Source: Alloprevotella tannerae (GTDB lineage: Bacteria > Bacteroidota > Bacteroidia > Bacteroidales > Bacteroidaceae). From it: a stretch of DNA of 9,191 nt. The stretch covers positions 1-9,191 of the forward strand of contig JABZGO010000061.1 in NCBI GenBank assembly GCA_015259305.1, in the 5' to 3' direction. How positions within the stretch are numbered: the first letter of the stretch is position 1; each line of letters opens with the position of its first letter. Of the stretch, positions 1 to 6,140 are shown piece by piece. A program made the position numbers and the translations under genes. The notes under the pieces were generated by a model, which ran no database searches, had not been told where the DNA came from, and saw only the letters and a list, made by a program, of their open reading frames with translations.

Positions 1-500
1 CCTTTAGTTGTATCAATAGGTGCTGTTATTCCCCAATATCTAGCAAGCACTCTATACACATTTCCATCAACTACGGCATAAGGCAGATTATAAGCAAACG
101 ACGCTATAGCTGCCGCTGTATAATCACCAACTCCCTTCAACATTCTTATTTCCTTATAGTTGGTTGGAAATTTCCCTTTTGCTACTATTGATTTAGCAGC
201 ACGATACAGATTTCGTGCACGAGAATAATACCCCAAACCTTGCCATAATTTTAACACCTCATCTTCATCAGCTTTAGCTAGATCACCTACAGAAGGAAAG
301 CGATCTATGAATCGGAGGTAGTAATTATATCCTTGGACAACTCTTGTTTGTTGTAAGATAATTTCAGAAATCCAAATACGATATGGGTCTTTTATATCAC
401 GCCAAGGTAGTTCTCGTTTATTTTGGAAATACCAGTCTTCTATTTGTGCAGCAAAGTAAAGAAAATCTTGTTGTGTAAATGTTTCGAGAGAATCAATCAT
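1..500 (-). CDS. mutY: A/G-specific adenine DNA glycosylase MutY (N-terminal 166 residues; 3' end beyond window)
   Basis: Base-excision repair enzyme that removes adenine mispaired with 8-oxoguanine or G, acting on DNA in the cytoplasm. Visible in my reading of the minus strand: the N-terminal LPWR..DPYRIWISEIILQQTRV block, with E46 at the position of the catalytic glutamate; the helix-hairpin-helix LKGVGDYTAAAI (about residues 121-132), whose Y127 matches the tyrosine found in many MutY proteins; and VVDGNVYRVLAR, with D145 as the catalytic aspartate. The [4Fe-4S] and C-terminal 8-oxoG-recognition domains lie beyond the left edge, so completeness cannot be judged. The ATG at 500-498 overlaps the manC stop codon by 8 bp, which suggests translational coupling. 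The frame stays open further upstream inside manC, but this ATG gives a normal family N-terminus. MutY is favoured over endonuclease III because of the QQT and DGN motifs. Confidence 0.95.
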   Translation of the reverse strand, partial: MIDSLETFTQQDFLYFAAQIEDWYFQNKRELPWRDIKDPYRIWISEIILQQTRVVQGYNYYLRFIDRFPSVGDLAKADEDEVLKLWQGLGYYSRARNLYRAAKSIVAKGKFPTNYKEIRMLKGVGDYTAAAIASFAYNLPYAVVDGNVYRVLARYWGITAPIDTTK

Positions 501-1548
501 GAAAAAGTTTGATACGCTGCTCTTCCGACAATTTGCAGATAAGAAGCGTTCCTTCTTTTTCCGCTACTATATATCCATCTAATCCCTGTACGACTACCTT
601 TTTCAGATTCTCTGTGTGAACAATGCAATTAAAACTGTCATACAAGTTTATTTGTTCTCCGATAGAAGCATTACCATATTTATCTTGCGATATATGATTT
701 CGTAACGACCCCCACGAACCTAAGTCGCTCCAACCAAAGGATGCCGGGTATACGTATACATCATCAGAGCGCTCAAGTATTGCATAATCGACTGAGATAG
801 AAGGACATTTCTCGTAAGCCTCGTTTATCTTTTCTTGTTCTTGATCTGTGCCATAATAAGGTAGGCGAGATTCAAACAATTCTGAAATTTCCGGATCCCA
901 GATTCGGAAGGCATTAACGATTGTACTGACGCTCCATATAAAGATACCTGAGTTCCAGAAATAAACATTACGCCGTAGATACTCTTTGGCAACCTCTAAA
1001 GTTGGCTTCTCTTTAAACATATCTACACGAAAGATATTCTTCATTCGAGGCGATGCTGCCGTCAGATCAGCTTTGATATAGCCATATCCTGTTTCCGGAT
1101 GAGTGGGGCGAATACCTATGGTAACAATAGCATCCGTTTCTGAAGCAAACTTCAATCCGCCTTCAATCACATTCCTAAAATCCGGAACCTCAGTTATGAT
1201 ATGATCACTCGGCGTAACGATGATGTTCGCCCGAGGGCTCTGTTTCTTAATCTTCCAGCTTGCGTAACAAATGCAGGGAGCTGTATTTCTTCTAACAGGT
1301 TCCAAGAGAATATTCTCTTTAGGTATATCCGGCAATTGCTCATAGACCAAATCGCAATAGTCGGCTGAAGTGACCACCCAAATATTCTTGGTCGGTACAA
1401 TTCCTTCAAATCTTTTGGCTGTTAACTGTATAAGTGTTAGTCCGCAACCTAAAACATCTATAAATTGCTTCGGTAGTTTGCTACTACTAAGTGGCCAAAA
1501 ACGACTACCAATGCCGCCAGCCATAATAACAAGGTGATTATCCCGCAT
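493..1548 (-). CDS. manC: Mannose-1-phosphate guanylyltransferase
   Basis: Makes GDP-mannose from mannose-1-phosphate and GTP, the precursor for mannose, fucose and related sugars in surface polysaccharides and glycoproteins; cytoplasmic. At 351 residues it matches the single-domain form of the family (about 350-360) and lacks the C-terminal isomerase domain of bifunctional enzymes. Motifs seen: the nucleotide-binding loop MAGGIGSRFWPLS (residues 9-21) followed by PKQF (26-29), EPVRRNTAP (83-91), TPSDH (112-116, with the metal-binding Asp at 115), FKEKP followed by FWNSGIFIW, and SVDYAILE / FGWSDLGSW toward the C-terminus. It is the middle gene of a minus-strand operon: 6 bp after the DUF1573 gene and overlapping mutY by 8 bp. 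All key motifs are intact, so it is probably functional. The symbol follows the E. coli/Pseudomonas ManC convention and is not specific to Bacteroidota. Confidence 0.94.
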   Translation of the reverse strand: MRDNHLVIMAGGIGSRFWPLSSSKLPKQFIDVLGCGLTLIQLTAKRFEGIVPTKNIWVVTSADYCDLVYEQLPDIPKENILLEPVRRNTAPCICYASWKIKKQSPRANIIVTPSDHIITEVPDFRNVIEGGLKFASETDAIVTIGIRPTHPETGYGYIKADLTAASPRMKNIFRVDMFKEKPTLEVAKEYLRRNVYFWNSGIFIWSVSTIVNAFRIWDPEISELFESRLPYYGTDQEQEKINEAYEKCPSISVDYAILERSDDVYVYPASFGWSDLGSWGSLRNHISQDKYGNASIGEQINLYDSFNCIVHTENLKKVVVQGLDGYIVAEKEGTLLICKLSEEQRIKLFHD

Positions 1549-1554
1549 AATGTA

Positions 1555-1941
1555 TTACTTTTTATTGGCGACCATATCTCCTTCAATATAGACACGCACG
1601 ATATTATTCTTTGCATTCGAACTAACAGTGACCGGCTTTTTGAAGTGTCCAGGAAATAAGTTTTTACCATTATAGCTTATGGTGACCTTTCCTTTTTCAC
1701 CAGGATTAATTGGCGTGCGCGTAAAGCTTGCAACCGTGCATCCACAAGAGGAAAAAGCCTGCTGAATAACCAAAGGCTTATCACCTATATTTGTGAATAT
1801 AAATTCGCACTTTTGTGGTTGATCGCTCGAAAACGTACCAAAATTGTGAGAAGTCTGCTCAAATTGAATTACGGCCTGCGCTTGAAGCGTTGACCATATT
1901 GCCCCCAAAAGGAGGCCTGCTACGAATAAAAATCTTTTCAT
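1555..1941 (-). CDS. Secreted DUF1573 domain protein
   Basis: Exported protein of the DUF1573 family, an immunoglobulin-like (ASH/Hydin-type) beta-sandwich common in Bacteroidota; its function is not established. I take the ATG at 1941-1939, giving 128 residues that begin with a signal peptide (MKRFLFVAGLLLGAIW, likely cleaved after LQAQA). A longer frame from a TTG at 1980 is unlikely because that codon lies inside the predicted -7 promoter element. The mature part shows the family pattern: FEQTSHNFGTF, then FIFTNIGDKPLVI, the cysteine pair SSCGCTV, PINPGEKGKVTISYN, and a final beta-strand segment. An AAGG lies a few bases before the start. It is first in an operon with manC and mutY. No role for it in mannose metabolism or DNA repair is implied by the family, so the linkage may be incidental. 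Confidence 0.88.
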   Translation of the reverse strand: MKRFLFVAGLLLGAIWSTLQAQAVIQFEQTSHNFGTFSSDQPQKCEFIFTNIGDKPLVIQQAFSSCGCTVASFTRTPINPGEKGKVTISYNGKNLFPGHFKKPVTVSSNAKNNIVRVYIEGDMVANKK

Positions 1942-1977
1942 AACCTTATTTTCATTAAGTTGACGGTTCTTTCTCTG

Positions 1978-1985
1978 CAAAAATA
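1978..1985 (-). promoter_or_regulatory. Candidate -7 element for the DUF1573-manC-mutY operon
   Basis: Read on the minus strand this is TATTTTTG, an exact match to the Bacteroidota TAnnTTTG -7 consensus. It lies 36 bp before the DUF1573 ATG, giving a short leader. I see no good TTTG -33 element 19-21 bp upstream, so the promoter is plausible but incomplete. It overlaps the alternative TTG start at 1980, which argues for the downstream ATG. Confidence 0.5.
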
Positions 1986-2047
1986 GGACTATTTTGATTA
2001 ATAGTAATCTTTCACAGAAAAAAAATGGGCTTTCGGGTTGTTATCTG

Positions 2048-2055
2048 TATTTTTG
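2048..2055 (+). promoter_or_regulatory. Candidate -7 element for ruvC
   Basis: TATTTTTG matches the Bacteroidota TAnnTTTG -7 consensus and lies 47 bp before the ruvC ATG. No clear TTTG sits at the -33 spacing. It is divergent from the minus-strand element at 1978-1985, so the 161-bp intergenic region appears to hold two back-to-back promoters. Confidence 0.45.
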
Positions 2056-2102
2056 CAACGATTAAAGATCGCTATTAAATGGTTTTAGACCCTCTGTAAA
2101 GG

Positions 2103-2702
2103 ATGAGGAAAACAATAGACAAAGTTATATTAGGAATAGACCCTGGAACGAACATTCTTGGGTATGGTGTACTCCATATTCGCAATAACAAAGTCACAAT
2201 GGAAGCAATGGGAGTGATTGATTTGCGCAAAGTAAAAGATGTATATCTCAAACTTGGGCGTATATATGAGCGTATAATAGGCATAATTGACTCCTTTCAT
2301 CCTGATGAATTAGCCATCGAAGCACCTTTCTTTGGAAAAAACATACAGAGTATGTTAAAGTTGGGTAGGGCACAGGGGGTAGCTATTGCAGCTGCAATAA
2401 GCCGAGACATACCTATTCACGAATATGCCCCGCTAAAAATTAAGATGGCTATAACGGGAAATGGACAGGCTAGTAAAGAGCAAGTGGCTGACTTTTTAAA
2501 ACGTATTTTGAGTTTGAAAGAGGAACAAATGCTTTCTTATATGGATGCCACGGATGCTTTAGCTGCGGCCTATTGTCATTATTTGCAAGATGGTCGCGAA
2601 GAAAAAACGCTTGGCGTGCCTCATTCTTGGGCAGCTTTTGTAAAGCAAAATCAAGATCGGGTGGTTGTGTTGTCTCCCAAACACTCGATTAAAGATTCAT
2701 AA
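2103..2702 (+). CDS. ruvC: Crossover junction endodeoxyribonuclease RuvC
   Basis: Holliday-junction resolvase that works as a dimer with RuvAB in homologous recombination and repair. The 199-residue protein carries the full RNase-H-like catalytic set: D13 in GIDPGT, E73 in IEAPFFGKN, and D148 and D151 in YMDATDALAAAYCHY. The intervening LGRAQGVAIAAA and EYAPLKIKMAITGNGQASKEQV segments are typical of RuvC. It is slightly longer than E. coli RuvC (173) because of a C-terminal tail of about 35 residues after the last catalytic helix. The ATG directly follows AAAGG, and the N-terminus (10 residues before GIDPGT) is normal for the family. A secreted protein gene follows after 27 bp, probably in the same transcript. 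Confidence 0.96.
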   Translation: MRKTIDKVILGIDPGTNILGYGVLHIRNNKVTMEAMGVIDLRKVKDVYLKLGRIYERIIGIIDSFHPDELAIEAPFFGKNIQSMLKLGRAQGVAIAAAISRDIPIHEYAPLKIKMAITGNGQASKEQVADFLKRILSLKEEQMLSYMDATDALAAAYCHYLQDGREEKTLGVPHSWAAFVKQNQDRVVVLSPKHSIKDS

Positions 2703-2729
2703 CAACAAAACAATATAAACTTTGAAGGA

Positions 2730-3236
2730 ATGAAACGAACGACGTTATTATGTATTATCACTTGTGGGCTTCTATTTTTTATGGGGCAGAAAGCAACAGC
2801 ACAAGATGTGTATAGAATGGTGATGCAAAATGCACAACATGCCGTGGAGGCTCCGACTAGTAGTTTTGCACAAACTCAAATTGCACAATTTAAAATAACG
2901 GCATTAAACTACTTGAAGCAGAAAGCTTTTGATACAATGCCTGAAGTAACCACAAATTTCTTAAATACAAAGGCCTATTATTTATCGGAATTTATCACGC
3001 TTTTTTTCAACGAATTAGTGAGGGTGAAAGGATCAAAAGAAGATAAGCAAAAAGGGCGTATAATGCTATTTGTAAAAGCAGCTAACGCTAATCCTCAATT
3101 TAAAGTGGCAGAGGAAGCTGTACCAAATGATAGCGCATCGACCGACGTAAATCTAACTCCATTCCCGCTTAATACTGATTGGGAAAAAGCATATACCGAG
3201 GTGAAAGAGAAATTAAAGTCAAAATCGGCAACGTAA
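2730..3236 (+). CDS. Secreted protein of unknown function
   Basis: I do not recognise a named domain. The 168-residue product starts with a signal peptide (KR, then the hydrophobic run TTLLCIITCGLLFFMG, probable cleavage near KATAQ), so it should be periplasmic or surface-exposed. No lipobox cysteine sits at the cleavage site. The mature part is mostly helical in character and polar, with a block AQIAQFKITALNYLKQKAF, a central hydrophobic helix (YYLSEFITLFFNELVRV), a variable linker near residues 128-147, and a lysine-rich end. The start is the ATG at 2730, immediately after GAAGGA. It lies 27 bp after ruvC. Decayed IS sequence begins within about 5 bp of its stop codon, so its last few residues or its natural terminator may have been altered. 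Confidence 0.75.
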   Translation: MKRTTLLCIITCGLLFFMGQKATAQDVYRMVMQNAQHAVEAPTSSFAQTQIAQFKITALNYLKQKAFDTMPEVTTNFLNTKAYYLSEFITLFFNELVRVKGSKEDKQKGRIMLFVKAANANPQFKVAEEAVPNDSASTDVNLTPFPLNTDWEKAYTEVKEKLKSKSAT

Positions 3237-3240
3237 TTTG

Positions 3241-3449
3241 CGTCCACAAATCAGTGTGCTATTATCACATACTGTCTTGTGGCTATTGTCCAACATGATA
3301 TGAAGTTGAAACACTCAACCTATGAAGTTTTGCAGATTCTCAGCATATCATTGAATGACAAAACCCACTTGCGTGACCTGTTCGACAAGACTAATTTCAA
3401 TGATGTCAAAGATCTAAATGACCCTCTGATTCCGGGGCTATTTGATTAA
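3241..3449 (+). pseudogene. IS4-family transposase remnant (C-terminal fragment, frameshifted)
   Basis: From 3261 to the TAA at 3447-3449 one frame reads IITYCLVAIVQHDMKLKHST, then YEVLQILSISLNDKTHLRDL, then a tail ending LIPGLFD. This is the C-terminal end of IS4-family (DDE_Tnp_1 with N-terminal DUF4372) transposases common in Bacteroidota. Just before it, 3241-3258 reads RPQISV, the preceding part of the same protein, but in another frame. Restoring one base at about 3258 (GTGCT to GTGGCT) rejoins the two. Only about 70 of the roughly 390-400 residues normal for the family remain, so it is not functional. Recognition is from memory of the family, not a database search. Confidence 0.82.
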
Positions 3450-3483
3450 TTGTTTAACTCGTTCCATTTTAACGGGACACTAA
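3241..3483 (+). mobile_element. Right-end remnant of an IS4-family insertion sequence
   Basis: This comprises the transposase fragment plus about 30 bp after its stop codon. The sequence GGGACACTAATG near 3474-3485 is the probable terminal inverted repeat, judged from its position just after the transposase gene and by where the neighbouring minus-strand frame seems to break. The left end and about 80% of the transposase gene are missing, so no partner repeat or target duplication can be checked inside the window. The exact boundaries are inferred. Confidence 0.65.
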
Positions 3484-3618
3484 TGATATCTTTTCTTGCT
3501 CTTGGATGCAAGCTCGCTGTCTTTTTATCACACCTTTTGCTTTTTGATCGCAATCTATTTTTCCGATTCTACTATACCTACTATAGTTGGGATTCATAGT
3601 TTCTTTAGCGGTTTTCAT
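3469..3618 (-). pseudogene. Possible truncated gene start, 49 codons, running into the IS end
   Basis: The minus-strand frame from the ATG at 3618 reads MKTAKETMNPNYSRYSRIG and then a helical, charged stretch (DQKAKGVIKRQRACIQEQEK) before ending in ISLVSR and a stop. The last codons come from the sequence I take as the IS terminal repeat. The composition resembles a real soluble protein, rich in K, R, E and Q. The model is the 5' end of a gene interrupted by the insertion sequence, its remainder later lost. I do not recognise the protein, and a frame this short can occur by chance. A duplicated CTACTATA (3569-3576 and 3578-3585) encodes the repeated YSRYSR. Confidence 0.3.
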
Positions 3619-3701
3619 ATACTGATAAATAGAACAATAGATGCTTATTTTTAGTCATATAAGACTATTTTTTAGACCAAAATATCGACTTTTTGAACCT
3701 A

Positions 3702-3789
3702 CCCTTGCAGGTGTATCTTCGTCCTTCTACGAAGGTACAAGTCTTCTCTCGTGAGGGTACAAATGTTCCTTTATTGTAGGATTAATGAC
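3702..3789. repeat. Four tandem ~22-bp imperfect palindromic units
   Basis: Four palindromic cores are spaced regularly, with centres near 3707, 3729, 3751.5 and 3774. They are CCTTGCAGG (3703-3711), CCTTCTACGAAGG (3723-3735, a perfect 5-bp stem with a 3-bp loop), CTCTCGTGAGGG (3746-3757, stem with one wobble pair) and CCTTTATTGTAGG (3768-3780). Units 2 and 3 share AGGTACAA/GGGTACAA and then a T-rich spacer; units 1 and 4 are more diverged. The period is 21-23 bp. There are no unique spacers, so it is not CRISPR. It could be a small dispersed palindromic repeat of the genome or a cluster of protein-binding sites. Confidence 0.6.
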
Positions 3790-4019
3790 AACTTAACTCT
3801 TCATATCTCATGTCTTGCAAGGATGGTTTCCTTCTTTTGTGTTTTTGCCGCAATATTATGATGAAATGGTTGTATACGAGATAATAAGTGTAAGCATTAT
3901 GGATTTGTGTAAAATACAGCTTTCTCTATTCGAATCTGAGCTAACAAGAAAAACCTTGGTTGCAATTGTAGAATTTCTATGTAAAAATGAGGTGTACAAT
4001 AAAAAAAACAGGAAAACCC

Positions 4020-4050
4020 TTTACCATAATGTTTTTTCTCTCTATTTTTG
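4020..4050 (+). promoter_or_regulatory. Candidate promoter of the glycogen operon
   Basis: TATTTTTG (4043-4050) fits the Bacteroidota -7 consensus TAnnTTTG. A TTTA at 4020-4023 lies 19 bp upstream, where TTTG is expected, so the -33 match is 3 of 4. It would give a leader of about 130 nt containing the hairpin at 4080-4096 before the ATG at 4186. The site is A+T-rich, so a chance match is possible. Confidence 0.4.
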
Positions 4051-4185
4051 GAAGTGTCAAACTAAATATAATATCTCTTAGAGGGCTCTGCCCTTTGAGT
4101 AAAACTAAACATAAGCTGAGCACGTACGCATTGAAAGAATCATCCGAAAGTTGTAAATCGTTGCTCGCAAAATATAAATATAGCT

Positions 4186-5187
4186 ATGGCATATCTCCAT
4201 TTTGATAAAACTCAGATGACGAATCTGCAGGAATCTCTCAATAAAGAGTTTCTGATTACTAACCATTCTGGTGCCTATTGCTCCTCAACGCTTGTAGGTT
4301 GCAATATAAGGAAGTATCATGGCCTCTTTGTTGTTCCAATTCCTGAGATGGACGATGAAAATCATGTCTTGTTGTCGTCTTTAGATGAAACAATCATACA
4401 ACATGGAGCTGAGTTTAACCTTGGCCTTCACAAGTATCGCGGCGATAGTTATAGTCCAAAAGGACATAAATATATTGTTAGCTTTGAACAAGAGAAAGTG
4501 CCAACTTGGATCTATAGAATTGGTGGCGTTTTACTAAAAAAAGAGATTTGCTATAGTGCTCATCAGTTACATCTTTACATTAGGTATACCTTGTTAGAGG
4601 CCCATTCGCCAACTTTATTAAGACTGAAGCCTTTTTTGGCTTTTAGAAGCGTTAGGCAATGGACACATGAAAATGATGTAGCAAATACGGCATATGAAGA
4701 TACTGAGAATGGTATAAAAATGTGCCTTTATAAGGGGTATCCAAGCTTACATATGCAATTAACAGCTAAATCTGACTTCCATTATGAGCCCAATTGGTAT
4801 TTAGGACTTGAGTATCCTAAAGAAAGAGAGCGTGGATACGACTCAACAGAGGATTTGCTCGTGCCGGGATACTTTGAATTGCCAATTACAAAAGGTGAAA
4901 GCATTGTTTTCTCAGCAGCCATAGAAGAGGGAAATCCAAAGGATTTCCATAAAATGATGGAGGCAGAAATTAAGCCGCGTACTTCATTGGATAGTTTTTA
5001 TCATTGTCTGGTGCATGCTGCCCACCAATTTCGTTACAAGAAAGATGATGAAGATTATTTGTTGGCCGGTTATCATTGGTTTAAGACGCGCGCCAGAGAT
5101 ACGTTTATCGCTATGCCAGGTCTGACACTTGCAATAGGTGAGCAGCAACAGTTTGAAAAATATATGTCAACAGCCAAGAAGGCGTGA
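4186..5187 (+). CDS. Glycogen debranching enzyme, N-terminal part of a frame-split gene
   Basis: Amylo-alpha-1,6-glucosidase type debranching enzyme (bacterial/archaeal form, GH133), which removes alpha-1,6 branches during glycogen breakdown in the cytoplasm. This frame holds the whole N-terminal beta-rich domain (GDE_N; for example NHSGAYCSSTLVGCNIRKYHG, about residues 27-47, and LLSSLDETI) and the first part of the (alpha/alpha)6 catalytic domain from about residue 268, including GYHWFKTRARDTFIAMPGL (R304-D305). It stops at 5185-5187 after AKKA, in the middle of a helix of the catalytic domain. The next frame continues the same protein without a gap. Alone, this 333-residue piece would lack most of the active-site domain. 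The ATG at 4186 is preferred over M11 because the sequence before M11 is also family-like. The leader before the ATG is A-rich. Confidence 0.85.
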   Translation: MAYLHFDKTQMTNLQESLNKEFLITNHSGAYCSSTLVGCNIRKYHGLFVVPIPEMDDENHVLLSSLDETIIQHGAEFNLGLHKYRGDSYSPKGHKYIVSFEQEKVPTWIYRIGGVLLKKEICYSAHQLHLYIRYTLLEAHSPTLLRLKPFLAFRSVRQWTHENDVANTAYEDTENGIKMCLYKGYPSLHMQLTAKSDFHYEPNWYLGLEYPKERERGYDSTEDLLVPGYFELPITKGESIVFSAAIEEGNPKDFHKMMEAEIKPRTSLDSFYHCLVHAAHQFRYKKDDEDYLLAGYHWFKTRARDTFIAMPGLTLAIGEQQQFEKYMSTAKKA

Positions 5188-6140
5188 CAGCCTTTCTCAA
5201 AGGAGATTCGACAACGGGGTTATATGAGATAGAACAACCTGATATTTTACTCTGGTGCGTATGGTGCTTGCAACAATATGCTAAGTATACTTCACGTCAT
5301 GAATGTTATAAAAAGTATGGCCTGTTGATTAAGCAAATATTGTTGTTTATTTATGAGGGGAAGCACCCGAATCTTTTCGTACACGAGAATGGACTTCTTT
5401 ATACCAATGGAAAGGATAGGGCAGTGACTTGGATGAATGCCACGATTGATGGAAAACCAATTATTCCTCGCTCTGGTTATATTGTAGAGATTAATGCGCT
5501 ATGGTATAATGCTCTGAAATTTTATGAGCAATTGATTGCTGAACAGGGGACAGAAGATGAAAAGAGTCGTACTGATTTTTGTTCGACAGAATCGCAAAAG
5601 ATAGAGACTTCTTTTAAAAAGGTCTTCTTGAATGATTATGGTTATTTATTAGACTATGTAGATGGGCAAATGATGGATTGGAGCGTTCGTCCCAACCAGC
5701 TTTTTGCTATCGCTTTAGACTTTTCGCCTTTAAATATAAAAGAGCGAAAAGGAGTCTTGGATATTTGCACGAAAGAATTGGTTACACCAAAAGGTATTCG
5801 CTCGCTTTCTCCGAAGAGCGGTGGATATAATCCGATGTATATCGGCGAACAGCGTAATAGGGATTATGCTTACTTTAGCGGGACTGCGTGGCCTTGGCTT
5901 ACCGGCTTCTATTTGGAAGCATATGTTCGCGTCTATAAGATGAGTGGAGTTAATTATATCGAGCGACAACTCATAGGCTTTGAAGATGAGCTCTTCTATC
6001 ATAGCATCGGAACCATACCAGAGCTTTTCGATGGCAACCCTCAGTTTAGTGGACGCGGAGCCGTTTCTTTTGCAATGAACGTGAGTGGCATCCTACGCGC
6101 TATCCGGCTGTTGGAAAAATACAAGCAACAAGGAGAATAA
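5184..6140 (+). CDS. Glycogen debranching enzyme, C-terminal part of the frame-split gene
   Basis: Continuation of the GH133 catalytic domain: TAFLKGDSTTGLYEIEQPD, then a Trp-rich helix (LLWCVWCLQQYAKY), FVHENGLLYTNGKDRAVTWMNA (N85 by this numbering), PRSGYIVEINALWYNAL (95-109), MDWSVRPNQLFAIAL, LSPKSGGYNPMYIGEQRNRDYAYFSG in shorter blocks, GTAWPWLTGFYLEAY, and IPELFDGNPQFSGRGAVSFAMNVS near the end. Together with the upstream frame it totals about 650 residues, the size I expect for the intact Bacteroidota enzyme. The only early start is GTG at 5184, overlapping the upstream stop as GTGA. There is no ribosome-binding site of its own apart from coding sequence. I read it as one gene with a single-base deletion at about 5184. 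A translationally coupled two-piece enzyme is the alternative. A glycosyltransferase gene follows 63 bp later. Confidence 0.85.
   Translation: MTAFLKGDSTTGLYEIEQPDILLWCVWCLQQYAKYTSRHECYKKYGLLIKQILLFIYEGKHPNLFVHENGLLYTNGKDRAVTWMNATIDGKPIIPRSGYIVEINALWYNALKFYEQLIAEQGTEDEKSRTDFCSTESQKIETSFKKVFLNDYGYLLDYVDGQMMDWSVRPNQLFAIALDFSPLNIKERKGVLDICTKELVTPKGIRSLSPKSGGYNPMYIGEQRNRDYAYFSGTAWPWLTGFYLEAYVRVYKMSGVNYIERQLIGFEDELFYHSIGTIPELFDGNPQFSGRGAVSFAMNVSGILRAIRLLEKYKQQGE

Larger units (their letters stand above)
3619..4185. other. Intergenic region upstream of the glycogen operon; no convincing gene
   Basis: Apart from the palindromic array at 3702-3789 I find no coding gene on either strand, no tRNA and no further IS fragment. 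Two plus-strand frames exist (3815-4081 from a TTG, and 3987-4205), but neither has a recognisable motif, and the second overlaps the debranching-enzyme start. A weak hairpin TAGTC-ATATAA-GACTA (3652-3667) followed by T6 resembles a poor terminator. A 7-bp stem with a 3-base loop, AGAGGGC-TCT-GCCCTTT (4080-4096), lies in the likely leader of the glycogen operon. Confidence 0.55.

Noticed and set aside
1942..1980. N-terminal extension of the DUF1573 gene from TTG 1980
   Set aside because: It would put 13 polar residues before a clear signal peptide, and the TTG is within the predicted -7 promoter element.
3652..3673. TAGTC-loop-GACTA hairpin followed by T6, as a rho-independent terminator
   Set aside because: The stem is only 5 bp and A+T-rich, with no intact gene ending upstream. 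It was too weak to list as a terminator.
3702..3789. CRISPR array
   Set aside because: The repeat units are contiguous, degenerate and about 22 bp with no unique spacers, and no cas genes are nearby.
3925..3945. tRNA T-arm-like TTCGAATC
   Set aside because: No matching acceptor, D or anticodon stems could be found around it.
3815..4081. 88-codon plus-strand frame upstream of the debranching enzyme
   Set aside because: It starts with a TTG without a ribosome-binding site, has no recognisable motif, and lies in A+T-rich intergenic DNA containing the operon leader. I treat it as chance.
3987..4205. 72-codon frame overlapping the debranching-enzyme start
   Set aside because: It overlaps the leader hairpin and the true start in another frame, and its composition does not look coding.
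5170..5190. Programmed -1 frameshift in the debranching gene
   Set aside because: No classical slippery heptamer precedes the stop. I kept it only as a minor alternative to a one-base deletion.
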